Source: UBA4582 sp038106185 (GTDB lineage Bacteria; Pseudomonadota; Gammaproteobacteria; Pseudomonadales; Azotimanducaceae). From it: a stretch of 64,000 bases of DNA. The stretch is taken from the NCBI GenBank assembly GCA_038106185.1, contig JAYODE010000003.1, positions 112,590 to 176,589 on the forward strand, in the 5' to 3' direction. The stretch's first letter is position 1. Every line of letters starts with the position of its first letter. Under the pieces are notes generated by a model. That model was given only the letters and a program-made list of their open reading frames with translations. It did no database searches and was not told where the DNA came from. Positions 36,111-46,456 of this stretch are shown piece by piece. The position numbers and the translations under genes were made by a program.

Positions 36111-36865
36111 TGCGCAGGCGATTACTCTATGCCGGGATCGGTTTGAGCGCATTTTTAGGATTCCTGCTCATCAACTTGCCTGCCAGTTTGATCTGGGCAG
36201 AGGCCAAAAACCAGGTCAGCGAACGACTACCGGCGCTGCTGGTGACGAGGATCGACGGCACCATCTGGAATGGTGGCGCCGATCTGAGTCTGGGAGGGTT
36301 GAGCGCCAGCCGAGTCGTCTGGCGACTCGACAGCGATCGAATACTAGCTGGTGGAGTACCATATTTTATCAGCGTAACAGGATCTGGCCACCGACTGACG
36401 GCGCAGGTCACGCTGACACCCTACAGCCTGACAATAACGCATCTTAATGGCAACTTGCAGCCAGATTATCTCAATAGACTAGGCGCTGCCTTTGGCCTCG
36501 CCATCACTGGCGACCTGAACTTTACTGGCCTTCAATTTGGCACAGATCGTCAATGGCTCGATACCGCCTCCGGTCGATTGAATTGGGCCGGCGGACAGGT
36601 CACCTTTCCCGACCCGACTGGCGCTGGACTGATCGAGCTACCGCCATTACAGGGTCAAATTAGTCTGGCGACCAATAACCTGCGCCTGGATATTACGTAT
36701 TCGAGCGGCGATCAAGATCTTCCGCTAATCAGCCTGTTACTTAAGCCGGAGGGCTGGTTGGAGGTTGCTATAAAAGCCAGATTGTTTAAGCTTGCGAAGA
36801 GACCTTCGCCACCTGGTATCGATCTCGACGAGACCGCACTGGCACTGGAAGAAAAGCTATTTTAG
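36110..36865 (+). CDS. gspN: type II secretion system protein N
   Basis: Accessory inner-membrane component of type II secretion. The 251-aa protein has an N-terminal signal-anchor (about residues 5-24) and the GspN-typical LPASLIW and IDGTIWNGGADL segments, with a periplasmic beta-rich remainder. Start is ATG 36110, one base overlap with the previous stop. gspC and gspD follow. Confidence 0.85.
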   Translation: MRRRLLYAGIGLSAFLGFLLINLPASLIWAEAKNQVSERLPALLVTRIDGTIWNGGADLSLGGLSASRVVWRLDSDRILAGGVPYFISVTGSGHRLTAQVTLTPYSLTITHLNGNLQPDYLNRLGAAFGLAITGDLNFTGLQFGTDRQWLDTASGRLNWAGGQVTFPDPTGAGLIELPPLQGQISLATNNLRLDITYSSGDQDLPLISLLLKPEGWLEVAIKARLFKLAKRPSPPGIDLDETALALEEKLF

Positions 36866-36898
36866 GCGTTCGCAGACTGAGCCGCACGGAGCACTGAC

Positions 36899-37864
36899 TT
36901 GGATTCAATGGTGGCATTATATCAGCAGCATCGGCGACATCTGGCCACCGTTATCGGCGCCCTGCTGGTGATTGCCATTGGTCTGAGTCTGGCCAACAGT
37001 GTTCTGTTTGTTCTTGAACATCTAAGCGATGGCGCAAGTGATGCCACAGTAACCTCGAACACGTCGCCAGTCTTGCCGTTAGTGACAGCATCGACAGAAC
37101 CCGGCATCAGCATTGCCAAGTACAATTTATTCGGTAGGGTGCAGCAAGACAGCCCGGTCCAGGCTCCAGCAGATGCGCCAGCAACCCGTTTGAACCTTGA
37201 ACTACAGGGCGTGTTTACTGCGACGGTAGTCGCTGAATCCAGTGCCATCGTCGCAGAACGTGGCAAAGACGGCGAGCTCTTCAGAATCGGCGACCGGCTG
37301 CCTGGTAATGCCTTGCTTGAGGCTGTGTTTGACGACCATATTCTCCTCAAACGAGGAGGGCAGATTGAAAAGCTCATGTTCTCCGATAGTGGCTTACGTC
37401 AGCAGTTCAAAGCTGACGACGAGAACCTGGCAGGGCCAGACCCGACATCGAGTCAGGGGACCGTTGACCGAGTCAATCAAATCAGAGATCGCATCGCGAG
37501 CCGACAAAGCACTCCACGTCAACCCGTCGTCCAGCCAGGCGCGAACCTAAAGAATTTTGTTACCGAATACCGAGACAGGATTGAATCAGACCCGGCTGGG
37601 CTTCTCAGCGAACTTGGCGTCAGCGCAGTAAGTGAGGGGCAAGCCAGTGGGTATCGCATCAGTGATCAACTGCCTTCTCAGCAAATGATGCAGGCCGGAC
37701 TGCAGGAAGGCGACATCATCTTGTCCGTCAATGGCAAGCCCATCGGCGATGTCACCAGTGATTCGGCGTTAATCGATCAAGCAATGGCAGAGCGGCGGGT
37801 GCGGGTTGAAATTCAACGCAATGACCGGCGTTTTTTTCTGACAATACCCATTCCAGACGAATAA
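36899..37864 (+). CDS. gspC: type II secretion system protein C
   Basis: Inner-membrane link between the secretin and the cytoplasmic platform. The 321-aa protein has a short cytoplasmic start, one transmembrane helix (about 17-38), the periplasmic HR domain (LNLELQGVF, AIVAERGKDGELFRIGDRL, HILLKRGGQIEKLMF) and a C-terminal PDZ domain (GLQEGDIILSVNGKPIGD). TTG 36899 has GGAG 7 nt upstream; ATG 36908 is the alternative. Confidence 0.92.
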   Translation: MDSMVALYQQHRRHLATVIGALLVIAIGLSLANSVLFVLEHLSDGASDATVTSNTSPVLPLVTASTEPGISIAKYNLFGRVQQDSPVQAPADAPATRLNLELQGVFTATVVAESSAIVAERGKDGELFRIGDRLPGNALLEAVFDDHILLKRGGQIEKLMFSDSGLRQQFKADDENLAGPDPTSSQGTVDRVNQIRDRIASRQSTPRQPVVQPGANLKNFVTEYRDRIESDPAGLLSELGVSAVSEGQASGYRISDQLPSQQMMQAGLQEGDIILSVNGKPIGDVTSDSALIDQAMAERRVRVEIQRNDRRFFLTIPIPDE

Positions 37865-37953
37865 GCACGAACGCGACAGGCATCACACGCGTGATCGTTG
37901 GGTTATTCGACGAATTACAGTAACATTCGTTTTTTCAAAGGATCCACAGCATT

Positions 37954-39858
37954 ATGTTGTCACTGGGACCAAGGCTTCTCCTCAGAATATCGCTGATCAG
38001 TACCTTGTTATTGCTAGCGAGCCCTGCCTCAAGTCAGGACAACTGGAAGATCAATCTGAAAAATGCCGATATTCGAGAATTCGTCACCCAGGTGTCGGCA
38101 ATCACGGGTAAGAGTTTCATCATTGACCCTCGAGTGAAGGGTACCGTCACCGTCATTTCCAATACCTCAATGGATACGCCTGCAGTCTACGAGTTGTTTT
38201 TAGCTGTGCTGCGCGTGCACGGCTTTGCCGCTGTTCCTTCCGGCAACGTCGTTCGCATTGTGCAACAGGTGCTGGCCAAGCAAAGCAGTAATCCCCAGGA
38301 CTTCTCGACTGACAATCCCGGCGAAGAGTTGATCACTCAGGTAATCAGTGTCAAAAATACTGACTCTAATGAGCTGGTTAAAATTCTCAGACCGCTGATT
38401 CCTCAATATGGTCATATCGCCGGCCTGACTCAACCTAACGCATTGATTCTCAGCGATCACGCAGAGAACATCGCCCGCCTGACAGAGATCATCAATCGAA
38501 TAGATGTCGCGGACAACTCAACAACCAGGATTATTCAACTCAAAGATGCCTGGGTTGAAGACATTGTCAATCTCCTGGAGCAATTAGCACCAGAGCAAAT
38601 TGGCAAGGGGTCAAAGGGACCTAATCGTGTGACCATCGTCGCTAGCGAAAGGACCAACAGCCTGATTATTAAAGGTGAACCGGAGACTCTGGATAAGGTA
38701 GCAAGCCTGGTTTTTGAGCTTGATGTTCCAGCTAATCGTGGCGGTACGATTCAGGTTGTTCGACTGGCAAACTCTGATGCGACCCAACTCGCCGAGATTC
38801 TCAAAAACTTGGTGGCGGACAAGGACGCTAAGGATTCTGCGGGTCAGGTCATCTCCACCAGTATTCAGGCTGACGAATCTCTTAATGCGCTCGTGATTCG
38901 AGCCGACCCCGCCACCATGGCAGAGTTGAAAGAGATTATTGCGCGCTTGGACATTCGCCGCCTGCAGGTGCTTATCGAGGCCGCTATTGTTGAGGTGACC
39001 TCTGACTTTACTCGAACACTGGGGACTGAGCTGGCGCTCGGTGACACTTCCGCCAAAGCCTTACCCATTGGCCTGACAGCACCATCGGGCACCTTGGCGA
39101 ACGTTCTCGCTAATCTAGCTGCCGGCGATGGCAAATTGACCAGCGTGCCTGAGCTGGGTAGTTCACCACTAATCGCTGCCGCTAAAACCAACAGCGACGG
39201 CATTAACTTCGGCGTTATCGTTCGTGCCCTGTCAGCCAATACTGATGTCAACCTGTTATCCACACCCAGCATTACCACGATGGACAACGAACAGGCGAAA
39301 ATCGTAGTCGGTCAGAACGTACCGTTTCGCACAGGGTCAACCACGACTGGCAGCAATGGTGCTAGTAATCCCTTCACAACGATACAACGCGAGGACGTTG
39401 GTCTCACCCTGGAGGTAACACCTCACGTTCACGATGGCGACCTCATTAGACTCGAGATACATCAGGAGGTATCGGAAGTCGACAAAACTTCTCTGGCTTC
39501 CATTGGCAGTGACGGTAGCGCCGATTTAATCACCAACAAGCGAACTATAGACACGACAATACTTGCTGACGACCGCGAAGTCATCATCCTTGGCGGACTG
39601 ATTCGAGACAAAATCACCGATGTCAATTCAAGAGTGCCGCTGCTTGGCGATATTCCGCTTCTGGGTCACCTCTTCAAGAGCAGCAATAAAATCCGTGAAA
39701 AACAGAATCTGCTGGTATTTCTGCGGCCAACAGTCCTTGCCACTAGGGAGGACATTCGGGATCAGACTCAGCGAAAATATTCCGGCATCTGGGAAGTTCA
39801 AATTGAAGGACGAGATCCTTTAGATGCGGTATCGGATTTATTTGATGGCAATCGTTAA
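37954..39858 (+). CDS. gspD: type II secretion system secretin GspD
   Basis: Forms the outer-membrane channel. The 634-aa protein has a signal peptide (about 1-27), an N0 domain (WKINLKNADIREFVTQVS), three N1-N3 ring modules (e.g. NALVIRADPATMAELKEII) and the C-terminal secretin core ending VPLLGDIPLLGHLFKS and NLLVFLRPTVL. No lipobox. Its end overlaps plsB. The gspE-M genes expected for a full system are not in this window. Confidence 0.96.
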   Translation: MLSLGPRLLLRISLISTLLLLASPASSQDNWKINLKNADIREFVTQVSAITGKSFIIDPRVKGTVTVISNTSMDTPAVYELFLAVLRVHGFAAVPSGNVVRIVQQVLAKQSSNPQDFSTDNPGEELITQVISVKNTDSNELVKILRPLIPQYGHIAGLTQPNALILSDHAENIARLTEIINRIDVADNSTTRIIQLKDAWVEDIVNLLEQLAPEQIGKGSKGPNRVTIVASERTNSLIIKGEPETLDKVASLVFELDVPANRGGTIQVVRLANSDATQLAEILKNLVADKDAKDSAGQVISTSIQADESLNALVIRADPATMAELKEIIARLDIRRLQVLIEAAIVEVTSDFTRTLGTELALGDTSAKALPIGLTAPSGTLANVLANLAAGDGKLTSVPELGSSPLIAAAKTNSDGINFGVIVRALSANTDVNLLSTPSITTMDNEQAKIVVGQNVPFRTGSTTTGSNGASNPFTTIQREDVGLTLEVTPHVHDGDLIRLEIHQEVSEVDKTSLASIGSDGSADLITNKRTIDTTILADDREVIILGGLIRDKITDVNSRVPLLGDIPLLGHLFKSSNKIREKQNLLVFLRPTVLATREDIRDQTQRKYSGIWEVQIEGRDPLDAVSDLFDGNR

Positions 39859-42340
39859 TCAGAAGACTGAAGCCGTCTCCCTTTTCGCCAGGTTCAAGGC
39901 TTGGCAATTCCAATTTTTACGCAAAATACTTTTCACTTGGATCAAACCCACTATTCTCGGCTGTGATGCGACCTCGTTAGGCATAGAAGCTGGCGATGAT
40001 GTTTGCTACGTTCTACCCTATCGATCACTGGCAGATCTGTTGGTGATCGACAAGGCCTGTGAAGCCGCAAACTTGCCACGACCCCAAAAGCCCCTTGGCG
40101 AAGCTTTGCAGACTGGCGCCTTCTTTTACATCGGCCAACCCGAGGGACGGCTGGGACGCAAAACACAACGGCAGCCTTCCGGGCAGTTAACCCGATTATT
40201 AGCCCTCCAATCGGCACAATTCCGCCCGATAAAACTGATTCCCGTCTCTTTGTTTTGGGGGCATCAGCCAGACCGAGAAGGCTCTTGGGTGAAGCGTTTG
40301 TTTTCCGAAAACTGGACTGCGACCAGTCGCTTAAAGAAGCTCTTATCGATTATCTTTCATTCAAATCACATATTGGTCCAATTCAGCCACGCGATAGATC
40401 TGAGTCAAGAAGAGGATTCTGCGACAGAGGCAATGCAGGAACGAAAATTACTGCGGATACTGCGAGTCCATTTCAATCAGCAAAAACAGGCAATCCTGGG
40501 ACCAGACATTTCTCACAGGCGAACCTTGATTCAGTCGATGATGACAAGTCACGCTGTTCGCGAGGCGATAGAAAAAGAAACCAGAACCAGAGCTATTGCG
40601 CTTCGAGAAGTCGAATCTAGAGCATTAGCCTATGCGAATGAGATCGCCTCCCATCAGTCTTACCGAGTGATCAGATTTTTTCACGGTATTTTGACCTGGC
40701 TCTGGAACAAGCTCTATGACGGGATCGAAATCACCAACATTGCTCCCGTGAAGGAGTTGGCAAAAGACCATGAAATAGTTTATGTGCCCTGTCATAGAAG
40801 TCATATCGACTACCTACTGCTGTCTTATGTGCTTTACCACAATGGCCTGAGCCCCCCGCATATTGCCGCGGGAAAAAATCTCAACTTGCCCATCGTCGGA
40901 TCTCTTCTGCGTCGTGGCGGGGCCTTCTTTATGCGCCGCTCGTTTCAGGGCGATGCGCTCTACAAAGTCGTCTTCGATGAATACCTACATTTGATGTTTA
41001 CACGAGGTTACTCGGTTGCCTACTTTATCGAAGGCGGTCGAAGTCGAACGGGGCGGACCCTTCAGCCGAGAACAGGCATGCTGAGCATGACAATGCGGAG
41101 TTTTCAGCGAGATCCGTCAAAGCCAATCTGTTTTATGCCGGTTTACTTTGGTTACGAGAAGATCCTCGAAGATGCCACCTATCTCAGCGAGTTGTCCGGC
41201 GCCGCAAAAAAAGACGAGTCGATTTTAGACATTTTCCGTGTCCTTGGCTCTTTGAAAAACGTATTTGGTAAAGTCTCTGTGAATTTTGGCAAACCGGTAC
41301 ATCTTGACGCCTTTTTTGACCAGCATTTGCCTCAATGGAGCCATGCCGACAGAACCGAAACCGCCGATTTTGCGAAGACCTGCAGCTTGCTGGCGACTCG
41401 GCTAGCGCAGGGTATCAATGCCGCGGCTGCCATTAATCCCGTCAACCTTGTCGCGACTGTCATGTTATCCACGCCCAGGCAGAACATTGAGGAGACACAT
41501 CTGGCCCGGCAGCTCGAGACCTTGATCAGCGTCGCAAAGGGAATGGAGGCCGACCATTGTCTTTCCGTCACCGACTTGTCTACCGCTGCAATTATTAACG
41601 AAGCTGTGCAGGTTACCGGTATTCTGCGAACCGAGAAGCCCTTTGGCTATCTGCTGAGCGCGCCCCCACCGCTGCCTGCCCTGCTGACCTATTACCGTAA
41701 TAATACGATCCATGTGTTTGCCCTGCCCTCACTGATCGGCCGACTGATACTTCAGGGTTATGACCTTAAGAGGCTGGAGACTACCTGCCTGACGCTCTAT
41801 CCAAGCCTTAAGGCCGAATTTTTCCTACTCTGGGACGAAACCGAGGTATCCGGCGTCATCAATCGTATTCTCGACCTTTTGGCTGAACTGCAGCTGGTTC
41901 AACGGCAGGGTGATCAGCTGCTGTGTCCAAACCAGACCAGCGATGCCTACTCCAACCTGCTGGAACTGGGCAGTATTATTGAACCGACGCTCGAACGTTT
42001 TTTTATCGTCAGCGAACTCCTTGAGCAGGGCCGGCATTTAAGTCTACGTGAGGCGGAATCGATCGCTGCAGCCATAGGTCAGCAACTCTCTGTATTTTAT
42101 GGTATCAGCGCGCCAGAGTTTTTCGACAAAACTCTGTTTTCAACTCTGATCGCAACCCTTAAAACCAGTCAAGTAATCGGCAATCAGCAGCAGATGCTAA
42201 CCCTGTCACCCGCGTTTTATGTCTTCAAGCAGGCGGTACAGGGAAGCTTAAAAGAGGAAATAAAGGTCAATATTCTTCAACTGGTCCATCGCCACCTGGC
42301 ACTGGCGCTGAGTATCAATGGGCAAGAGTCAGCGGCCTGA
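39824..42340 (+). CDS. plsB: glycerol-3-phosphate acyltransferase PlsB
   Basis: Membrane enzyme making lysophosphatidate from acyl-ACP/CoA. The 838-aa protein carries the four acyltransferase blocks: VPCHRSHIDYLLL (HX4D), GGAFFMRRSF, FIEGGRSRTGR and CFMPVYFGYE. Start is ATG 39824 or 39845, both inside the 3' end of gspD in another frame; neither has a clear ribosome-binding site. It converges with rsmJ, 7 bp away. Confidence 0.96.
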   Translation: MRYRIYLMAIVNQKTEAVSLFARFKAWQFQFLRKILFTWIKPTILGCDATSLGIEAGDDVCYVLPYRSLADLLVIDKACEAANLPRPQKPLGEALQTGAFFYIGQPEGRLGRKTQRQPSGQLTRLLALQSAQFRPIKLIPVSLFWGHQPDREGSWVKRLFSENWTATSRLKKLLSIIFHSNHILVQFSHAIDLSQEEDSATEAMQERKLLRILRVHFNQQKQAILGPDISHRRTLIQSMMTSHAVREAIEKETRTRAIALREVESRALAYANEIASHQSYRVIRFFHGILTWLWNKLYDGIEITNIAPVKELAKDHEIVYVPCHRSHIDYLLLSYVLYHNGLSPPHIAAGKNLNLPIVGSLLRRGGAFFMRRSFQGDALYKVVFDEYLHLMFTRGYSVAYFIEGGRSRTGRTLQPRTGMLSMTMRSFQRDPSKPICFMPVYFGYEKILEDATYLSELSGAAKKDESILDIFRVLGSLKNVFGKVSVNFGKPVHLDAFFDQHLPQWSHADRTETADFAKTCSLLATRLAQGINAAAAINPVNLVATVMLSTPRQNIEETHLARQLETLISVAKGMEADHCLSVTDLSTAAIINEAVQVTGILRTEKPFGYLLSAPPPLPALLTYYRNNTIHVFALPSLIGRLILQGYDLKRLETTCLTLYPSLKAEFFLLWDETEVSGVINRILDLLAELQLVQRQGDQLLCPNQTSDAYSNLLELGSIIEPTLERFFIVSELLEQGRHLSLREAESIAAAIGQQLSVFYGISAPEFFDKTLFSTLIATLKTSQVIGNQQQMLTLSPAFYVFKQAVQGSLKEEIKVNILQLVHRHLALALSINGQESAA

Positions 42341-42351
42341 AGGCCCTTCAG
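42337..42351. terminator. palindrome over the convergent plsB/rsmJ stops
   Basis: CTGAAGG and CCTTCAG are a perfect 7-bp inverted repeat with one base between; both TGA stops lie in it. There is no T-run, so any terminator role is speculative. Confidence 0.25.
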
Positions 42352-43013
42352 TCGATAGTAGACGCGGTGGAAGATCGAACATAAATATCAAACCGACTCG
42401 CTTTCGCCCTGAGTTGAAAGTCTGGTCTGAAGGCTTCACTGTCGCCGCCAACCAGCGGCCGCTTCACCACGACTCGCCGGCTATTAGTCGCCAGCGCTGC
42501 TCTTAGCAGAGTCTCCACCTGACCATCATCGCCCAGAAAGCGCTGCAATAACTGCATACTGCCTTTCACCGCCGCAGACTTCTGCCGATGGGGGAACATT
42601 TGATCGATATAAATCGTGTCCGCAGGTTCTACCAAGCGACCCAGCCACTCGCTGGCTTCCGTCTGTATCAGGGACATTCTGGCCACGACCTGCTGCGTCT
42701 GAGACGCCTCACGACCGCGAGCGAGACCGTCAGCGAGCATCAGAGCAAGTACCGGAGAGCGCTCAAGCAGCGTCACCTGACAGCCACTGGCGGCCAGCAA
42801 AAAGGCATCAACGCCGAGGCCAGCCGTGCAATCTATGACCTGCCGCCCAGGCTTGGCTGATACTGCTTTGAGCAACAGCTCTTTTTTGCCACCATGGCTA
42901 TGCCGATACTGCAGCGCGCCAGCATTGAAGTCGATCGATAGCGGCTTTTGCCGACTCGCCTGATCATGCAGCGCAAAGCCCGCTGACGATCGAATTAATT
43001 GAAATCGTGACAT
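42348..43013 (-). CDS. rsmJ: 16S rRNA (guanine1516-N2)-methyltransferase RsmJ
   Basis: Methylates G1516 of 16S rRNA with S-adenosylmethionine. The 221-aa protein has KPLSIDFNAGALQYR, the SAM motif VIDCTAGLGVDAFLLAASG and YIDQMFPHRQKSA, all typical of RsmJ. It ends 7 bp from the plsB stop in convergent orientation; the 116 bp upstream to tsaB hold nothing notable. Confidence 0.94.
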   Translation of the reverse strand: MSRFQLIRSSAGFALHDQASRQKPLSIDFNAGALQYRHSHGGKKELLLKAVSAKPGRQVIDCTAGLGVDAFLLAASGCQVTLLERSPVLALMLADGLARGREASQTQQVVARMSLIQTEASEWLGRLVEPADTIYIDQMFPHRQKSAAVKGSMQLLQRFLGDDGQVETLLRAALATNSRRVVVKRPLVGGDSEAFRPDFQLRAKASRFDIYVRSSTASTID

Positions 43014-43129
43014 GCGCGAACTGATTCCACATCAAACCCAAAAAAAATCGTCACCTCAAAACCTCGATCAGACGGAATGTAATCAGGGCCGGCAAAACTA
43101 TGGATGTCTTGTCGGTCATCGAAGTGCGC

Positions 43130-43816
43130 TTACTCGGCTCTCGAAGCGGGCTTACTGGCCACCTGCTCACGCAGATACTCTGGCGTTGCCAACATGGGGT
43201 TGAGTCCTTCGCCTGCCTCATAGCCGCGAATACCGAGATCAAGCAGATCGATGGCCGCCGGAAAAATCTGTGTTTGAACCTCGACCATCTTTGCTGACAA
43301 GGCAGTCTCCAGTGCTGCCCGCGACTGCCAGGCGCTGCCGATTCCTACCCATCTTTGAGGCGCTACAGGTGGAACTTCCGCCACCTCATATATCGCATCT
43401 GCCATAATCGGCTCGACAAGGCCGTTGATGACACGGTAAGCACCAAAATACACCTCAGTGAGCCGCGCGGTCTCGGCAACAACTATGTGCTCATCGCCAA
43501 AAGTACGATAGCGACCCTGAGCACAGCAGGCCAGTGTCGAAATCCCAACCACCGGAACACCAATGCCATACGCGAGGCCCTGCACCACGCCCAGGGCTAT
43601 ACGTAATCCCGTGAAAGAACCAGGTCCCTTACCAAAGACAATCAGATCAAGGGACCGCAGTTCCACGCCGGTATCTGTTAGCAGGGCCGCTATTTGCGGC
43701 AATATTTCGCGACTATGATTGCGACCCAATTGTGTGGTTTGCTCAATGGTCTCGCTATCAATTCGTAAACCAAGGCTGCAAGCCGTCGTTGAAGTTTCTA
43801 TTGCCAGGACATTCAT
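43130..43816 (-). CDS. tsaB: tRNA threonylcarbamoyladenosine complex protein TsaB
   Basis: Scaffold partner of TsaD in t6A37 synthesis. The 228-aa ASKHA-fold protein opens NVLAIETSTTACSLGL and has FGKGPGSFTGLRIALG near residue 61. Its ATG overlaps the helicase stop by 4 bp (ATGA), so the two genes are co-translated. Confidence 0.95.
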   Translation of the reverse strand: MNVLAIETSTTACSLGLRIDSETIEQTTQLGRNHSREILPQIAALLTDTGVELRSLDLIVFGKGPGSFTGLRIALGVVQGLAYGIGVPVVGISTLACCAQGRYRTFGDEHIVVAETARLTEVYFGAYRVINGLVEPIMADAIYEVAEVPPVAPQRWVGIGSAWQSRAALETALSAKMVEVQTQIFPAAIDLLDLGIRGYEAGEGLNPMLATPEYLREQVASKPASRAE

Positions 43817-45747
43817 TCGTTTAAGTTTTCCAAATAGTTGATGGCCTCTTCAGCACTGTCAAGCCACTCCATATCAGGCAAGCTCTGCAAAAACAGCTTG
43901 CCATAGCCTCGCGTTTTAACACGGGTGTCACCTAATACAAACAAGCCTTTGTCCGTCTCCTGCCGAATCAGACGCCCAAATCCCTGCTTTAGGGCAATTG
44001 CAGCCTCAGGTATCGCATGATCAAAAAATGCATTACCACCATCGGCAATCACTGCTTTGAATTGAGCAGCTGTCATTGGATCATCCGGACTAGAAAAGGG
44101 TAGTTTATCAATAATTAGACACTTTAGATCGCTACCCCTGACGTCAACTCCTTCCCAAAAACTGTTGGTAGCCAAAAGGGTGCAGCCAGGCGTGTCGCGA
44201 AACTGAGCAAGCAATTTAGGCTTGGGCATGCTCCCCTGCACCAGAATGGGTAGGTCGACATGTGCTTCAAAAAGGTCTCGAGCGATACGTAAGGCCTTGT
44301 AGCTGGTAAACAGAAAGAATGTTCGACCACTATGACTTCGAATCAGTGGCAGACAATAGTGGACCAGCATTCGAGTGTGTCGATCTGTGCCCGGTAAAGG
44401 TAGTTCTTGTGGAATGTGCGACTTAACCTGTGACCTGAAACAAAACGGGCTATCGAAGATTTGTTCCTGAATATCGACGAGGCCAAGGTAACGCTTATAG
44501 TGATTGAATTCTCCAGCCACTGAAAGCGTCGCAGAGGTCAGGATCCAGCTTTTACCGCTGCCGAGCTCAGCTTTCAACTCAGCAGCGATGGAAATGGGCG
44601 ACAGATGCAAAGTGAAACCATAGTCATGGCGCTCTAACCAGTGAATATTATTAACATCATGGCCGGCCTCGGTCAGCAATGTAAAATAATCAGTCAGACG
44701 CACAACTCTGGTATAACAATGGGCCAGGGCTGCGCTTCGGACCGCTGCACCGGCTAATGCCGACACCAATTGCCCCAAGGCAAGGTCGACTTCATTGACA
44801 CATTGCGCCACGGAAGGATCGCCAAGCAATTGGTCGAGTTTGAAGTCAGGTGGCGTACGATCGAACTCGGTAATCAAATATCGCGCTGCGGCTTCGAGAT
44901 TTTGCGTCATTCCGCTGAGCGCTATATCGTCATTGCCTAAGCTCGATAGCGCCGCTCGAACGTCACGACAAAGTGCGATCAATTGCTGACTGCCGATCTG
45001 CTCTCCAAAAAAGTGACGCGCAACATCGATGACCTGGTGTGCTTCATCAACCACTATCGCGCCAACATCAGGCAGCAGAGAGCCAAAACCTTCCTCTTTC
45101 ATCGCCATATCAGCAAACAGCAGATGATGATTCACTACCACCAGATCTGCCGTCTGAGCTTGTGCTCGAGCACGATACAGGGGACATTCGCTCACTTTCG
45201 GGCATTCGCCAGCCAAACAATTATCCTGAGTCGACGTGATCAGGGGACCGATAGAAGTGTCTTGCCTATCGATAATTTCGGTTAAATCTCCGGTCCTTGT
45301 CTGCTGCGACCATTCCCGAACGGCAATCAGATCAGGTAAGTGAGTCGAGTCATTGTCTCTGCGACTCATGTTGATACTCGTTTCTAGACGCTGTGGACAC
45401 AGATAATTATTTCGCCCTTTCAACAGTGCCACCTTCACGGGCCAGTCGAGCAGGCTAATGATCAATGGAATATCCTGGTAGAACAATTGATCCTGAAGCG
45501 TCTTACTTCCAGTCGAGATAATCGCTCGTTTGCGAGACAATAACAGCGGCAGTAAGTAAGCAAACGTCTTACCCGTGCCAGTACCTGCCTCAATCAATGC
45601 ATTTTGTTGTTTTTCAAGCGTATCATCGATCAACGCCGCCATTTCGATCTGCTGAACTCGCGATGTAAAACCCTCGATTTTTTTCGCAACGGGACCTAAC
45701 TGACCGAGCAGTTGTTGATATCGAGTTCGGGAACTTGTTGATTTCAA
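43813..45747 (-). CDS. yoaA: DinG/YoaA-family ATP-dependent DNA helicase
   Basis: Fe-S superfamily 2 helicase (XPD-like), implicated in genome maintenance in E. coli. The 644-aa protein has Walker A AGTGTGKTFAYLLP, four Cys for the cluster (LCPQRLE and CLAGECPKVSECPLY, about residues 115-190), VVNHHLLFAD, the DEAH box VVDEAHQ and the C-terminal QGFGRLIRQ motif VI. Length matches YoaA (about 636) rather than DinG (about 716). The start must be TTG 45747: an in-frame stop lies 45 bp upstream with no ATG/GTG between. tsaB is co-translated. Confidence 0.93.
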   Translation of the reverse strand: MKSTSSRTRYQQLLGQLGPVAKKIEGFTSRVQQIEMAALIDDTLEKQQNALIEAGTGTGKTFAYLLPLLLSRKRAIISTGSKTLQDQLFYQDIPLIISLLDWPVKVALLKGRNNYLCPQRLETSINMSRRDNDSTHLPDLIAVREWSQQTRTGDLTEIIDRQDTSIGPLITSTQDNCLAGECPKVSECPLYRARAQAQTADLVVVNHHLLFADMAMKEEGFGSLLPDVGAIVVDEAHQVIDVARHFFGEQIGSQQLIALCRDVRAALSSLGNDDIALSGMTQNLEAAARYLITEFDRTPPDFKLDQLLGDPSVAQCVNEVDLALGQLVSALAGAAVRSAALAHCYTRVVRLTDYFTLLTEAGHDVNNIHWLERHDYGFTLHLSPISIAAELKAELGSGKSWILTSATLSVAGEFNHYKRYLGLVDIQEQIFDSPFCFRSQVKSHIPQELPLPGTDRHTRMLVHYCLPLIRSHSGRTFFLFTSYKALRIARDLFEAHVDLPILVQGSMPKPKLLAQFRDTPGCTLLATNSFWEGVDVRGSDLKCLIIDKLPFSSPDDPMTAAQFKAVIADGGNAFFDHAIPEAAIALKQGFGRLIRQETDKGLFVLGDTRVKTRGYGKLFLQSLPDMEWLDSAEEAINYLENLNE

Positions 45748-45839
45748 TCGCGCAGAATCTTTGAATATGGTATTCGTAACCTCATCTTACAGGGTTTCGC
45801 TGCCAACATCTCGAGCTAACGTTTTTTCGGGGAGTCAAC

Positions 45840-46442
45840 TTGAGCCATCAACTTCAAGCTAACACACCTATCTGCGGCGTAATTTTGGCAGGTGGCCAAG
45901 GTACGCGGATGGCACTGAGAGATAAAGGCCTCGTCAGGCTGAATGACCGGCCACTCATAGGTCACGTGATTGACCGAATACAACCCCAGGTTGACCGGTT
46001 AGTGATCAACTGCAACAGACATCTGGATATCTACCAGGAATTCGGCTTTCCACTGATTGCCGATGCTATTCAGGACTTCAATGGCCCATTGCGCGGCATA
46101 CTCAGTGCACGGGTGCCAGTGGGTGAAGACCTGTGTCTGGTCGTTCCCTGCGACATGCCTTACTTGCCTCTCGATCTGGCGCAACGTCTCAAGCAAGACT
46201 TGCAGCACTATGAGGCAGCCTACGTCGTCGCCACGGGTCGGGTTCAACCGCTGGTGTTGTTACTCAAGCCCAGGATCATCGCACGAATCGAGCCCTATCT
46301 CGCTGCCGGCGGCAGATCTGTTAAAGGCTGGCTAAAAACGTTGAATGCTGTGGCAGTCAACTTCGATGCCAGCACCGATAGATTTGACAACATAAATAAC
46401 GTCGAGCAGCTCGCCACTGCAACGGCTCTTTTGATTAGATAA
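45840..46442 (+). CDS. mobA: molybdenum cofactor guanylyltransferase MobA
   Basis: Attaches GMP to molybdopterin. The 200-aa protein has the nucleotidyltransferase motif ILAGGQGTRMALRDKGLVRL near residues 15-34, a DFNGPLRGIL block and VVPCDMPYLP with the metal-binding Asp. Start is TTG 45840, with GGGGAG about 6 nt before it; no ATG is near. A terminator hairpin follows. No other molybdenum genes are in the window. Confidence 0.93.
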   Translation: MSHQLQANTPICGVILAGGQGTRMALRDKGLVRLNDRPLIGHVIDRIQPQVDRLVINCNRHLDIYQEFGFPLIADAIQDFNGPLRGILSARVPVGEDLCLVVPCDMPYLPLDLAQRLKQDLQHYEAAYVVATGRVQPLVLLLKPRIIARIEPYLAAGGRSVKGWLKTLNAVAVNFDASTDRFDNINNVEQLATATALLIR

Positions 46443-46456
46443 AAGTGCAAAAAAAA

